Assembly: GCA_016788945.1 (NCBI GenBank)
Contig: JAEUSA010000027.1
Coordinates: forward strand, 1 to 5,586
DNA from: Leptospiraceae bacterium
Lineage (GTDB): Bacteria > Spirochaetota > Leptospiria > Turneriellales > Turneriellaceae
Reading direction: 5' to 3'
Length of the DNA stretch: 5,586 nt
The notes beneath the pieces were generated by a model. That model made no database searches. It saw nothing but the letters and a program-made list of their open reading frames with translations, and had not been told where the DNA came from. Shown one piece after another: positions 4,695 through 5,586 of this stretch. A program made the translations under genes and the position numbers. The stretch's first letter is position 1. Each line of letters starts with the position of its first letter.

Positions 4695-5325
4695 AATTTG
4701 TAATGCAAAACAGCATTCGCACAACTATGTTGTGCCATTGTTGTTTTGCTTAATTCTGCTCTGCGGCAGCACAGCTGCTGCAGAGGACAAACCCTCTGGC
4801 CAGTTTGAGCTCGGCGGGCGCACGACGGCCAGTCTTTTCAACAGCGAAAGCGCCGCGGGGTATGGCACCGGCGGGCAGTTTCGTATCCGTTTTCTCGAAT
4901 CGTTGAACAGCGAATGGTTTGCCGATTATATTACGAACGATGTGAAAACTCTTGGCATGCGTGAAGATGCACACATCGGCTGGTCGGTGATGTTCTATCC
5001 ATTCGCACAGCCCTATACTGTTGGTGCGTTTACTCCTTATTTGCTGGCCGGGCATTGCTTCGACTATACGCGCATCGTGCGCTATTCAGACCGTGGTGGT
5101 GAAGAACGGCTAAGTTCGGCGGTGCAGGCAGGTTTAGGGACGCACTACCATCTGAATGATCGCTTTAACCTTTCACTCTCAGCGCAGTACATGCTGCACC
5201 TCGGTAATGATATTCACGCGTCAGCCAACGCCGGCGCACTGACAATACAGAAAGCAAACCACGCATTCGAGGGGCACCTGCTAATGACGTTTAGCCTCAA
5301 CTACCGGGTAGGTAATTTATGGTAA
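4681..5325 (+). CDS. Outer-membrane beta-barrel protein (214 aa, TTG start)
   Basis: An N-terminal hydrophobic stretch (about 17-33, VVPLLFCLILLCGSTAAA) is a signal peptide, probably cut after TAAA before EDK. Cys28 (ILLC) leaves open a lipoprotein reading. The remainder is strand-like: QFELGGRTTASLF, GGQFRIRFLESLNSEWFADYI, AHIGWSVMFYPF, FTPYLLAGHCFDYTRIV, SSAVQAGLGTHYHL, FNLSLSAQYMLHLG and LLMTFSLNYRVGNLW with a terminal aromatic. This layout, including a conserved-looking F-x-PYLLAG segment, is typical of small 8- to 10-strand outer-membrane proteins (OmpW/OmpA-like barrels in the broad sense), but no named family is claimed. The longest start is TTG at 4681, with TAGGT 7 nt upstream. This overlaps the previous gene by 14 bp, so both are likely translated from one mRNA and controlled from the promoter at 3737-3769. 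GTG at 4732 is a less likely alternative because it removes the charged N-region of the signal peptide. Confidence 0.75.
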   Translation: MTSSEICNAKQHSHNYVVPLLFCLILLCGSTAAAEDKPSGQFELGGRTTASLFNSESAAGYGTGGQFRIRFLESLNSEWFADYITNDVKTLGMREDAHIGWSVMFYPFAQPYTVGAFTPYLLAGHCFDYTRIVRYSDRGGEERLSSAVQAGLGTHYHLNDRFNLSLSAQYMLHLGNDIHASANAGALTIQKANHAFEGHLLMTFSLNYRVGNLW

Positions 5326-5406
5326 TAGCTTGTGAAACAAGCAACGAGCGTGCGTCAAAACGCGCGCACCCGGCCCGATGGTGGGCCGGGCGAAAAGATG
5401 CCGGCA

Positions 5407-5425
5407 GGCCCATTTGGGCCGTTTT
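5407..5425 (+). terminator. Possible intrinsic terminator of the barrel operon
   Basis: GGCCC (5407-5411), ATTT, GGGCC (5416-5420), then GTTTTG forms a short GC-rich stem followed by four T. It lies about 80 bp after the last stop codon. The T-run is short and displaced by one G, so it may act weakly or together with the next hairpin. Confidence 0.4.
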
Positions 5426-5450
5426 GCGTGCGATTTGGCAAAGACAAATC

Positions 5451-5469
5451 GCTGCGCCGGCGGCTTTTT
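5451..5469 (+). terminator. Likely intrinsic terminator
   Basis: GCTGC (5451-5455) pairs with GCGGC (5460-5464) through four Watson-Crick pairs and one G-U, leaving a GCCG loop. TTTTT (5465-5469) follows at once. This is the best-formed terminator shape in the window and suits the end of the sigma-linked barrel genes. Its left arm overlaps the preceding stem (5430-5452) by two bases. Confidence 0.5.
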
Positions 5470-5586
5470 GGCGGGTTTTGTCCCACGCTGTCCGCATATT
5501 ACCGCTCTTCGCGGCAGTTTCCGTGTTGGCAGCCGATCAGCCACAGCCGACACTTCGAGGTCTTCTCACGCTGACTCCAGGTTATC

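Larger units (their letters stand above)
5326..5586. other. Intergenic region with a run of inverted repeats, no convincing gene
   Basis: These 261 bp hold open frames on both strands, but they are rich in Arg, Pro, Gly and Cys, span several palindromes, and have no ribosome binding sites. The visible structure consists of consecutive stems. They are GCTTGT/ACAAGC (5328-5342), GCGTGCGT/ACGCGCGC with one G-U pair (5348-5367) and CCCGGCCC/GGGCCGGG (5369-5390). Next come GGCCC/GGGCC (5407-5420), GCGATTTG/CAAATCGC (5430-5452), a GC stem with a T-run (5451-5469), CCGC/GCGG (5502-5514) and GTGTTGGC/GCCGACAC with one G-U pair (5523-5553). In addition CAAAACG (5356-5362) can pair with CGTTTTG (5420-5426) around the central stems. 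It may be a terminator cluster, a structured RNA, or a multicopy palindromic repeat. Confidence 0.6.

Noticed and set aside
5317..5553. Open frames on the - strand in the same region
   Set aside because: They are Arg/Ala/Lys/Pro-rich reading of the same palindromic GC-rich DNA, have no initiation signal, and one overlaps the end of the barrel gene.
5332..5574. 80-codon open frame on the + strand after the last gene
   Set aside because: It has no ribosome binding site or plausible ATG, an Arg/Gly/Pro-rich low-quality composition, and runs through several hairpins and terminator-like stems.

Overview
The window reads as chromosome from a Gram-negative (diderm) bacterium of medium GC content. 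Evidence: several outer-membrane beta-barrel proteins ending in an aromatic residue, signal peptides with short charged N-termini, and a FecR-type membrane-anchored anti-sigma factor. The relaxed lipobox (ILHC) of one putative lipoprotein and the mix of small SH3 and barrel proteins would suit a spirochaete of the Leptospirales, but this is an inference from style and not a firm assignment. No mobile element, CRISPR array, tRNA or rRNA was seen.

Left half (1-2207): four small, tightly packed genes in alternating orientation. A 5'-truncated outer-membrane barrel gene (+) overlaps by 4 bp the end of a convergent SH3-domain lipoprotein gene (-). A 77-bp divergent gap leads to a 78-aa helical protein gene (+), which ends 1 bp from the end of a convergent gene (-) for a two-helix membrane protein of unknown family.

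Centre and right (2208-5325): the main point of interest, an extracytoplasmic signalling module. An ECF sigma-70 factor gene overlaps by 4 bp (ATGA) a FecR-domain anti-sigma factor gene. After an 83-bp gap come two overlapping genes for outer-membrane barrel proteins. A two-part motif, TCTGACGGATT, 13 bp, then TCACCATAC, occurs with identical sequence and spacing upstream of both the sigma gene and the first barrel gene. The simplest reading is that the sigma factor recognises both, so that it activates itself, its anti-sigma and the barrel pair. The C-terminal part of the anti-sigma protein and the N-terminal periplasmic part of the first barrel protein look like versions of the same small beta domain, which suggests the two may communicate in the periplasm. 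No TonB-dependent receptor of the FecA kind is present.

A perfect 24-bp inverted repeat with a 3-nt loop lies between the upstream motif and the sigma start codon, so it would form a very stable hairpin near the 5' end of the sigma mRNA. The 261 bp after the last gene contain no convincing gene but hold a run of consecutive inverted repeats, two of them terminator-like.
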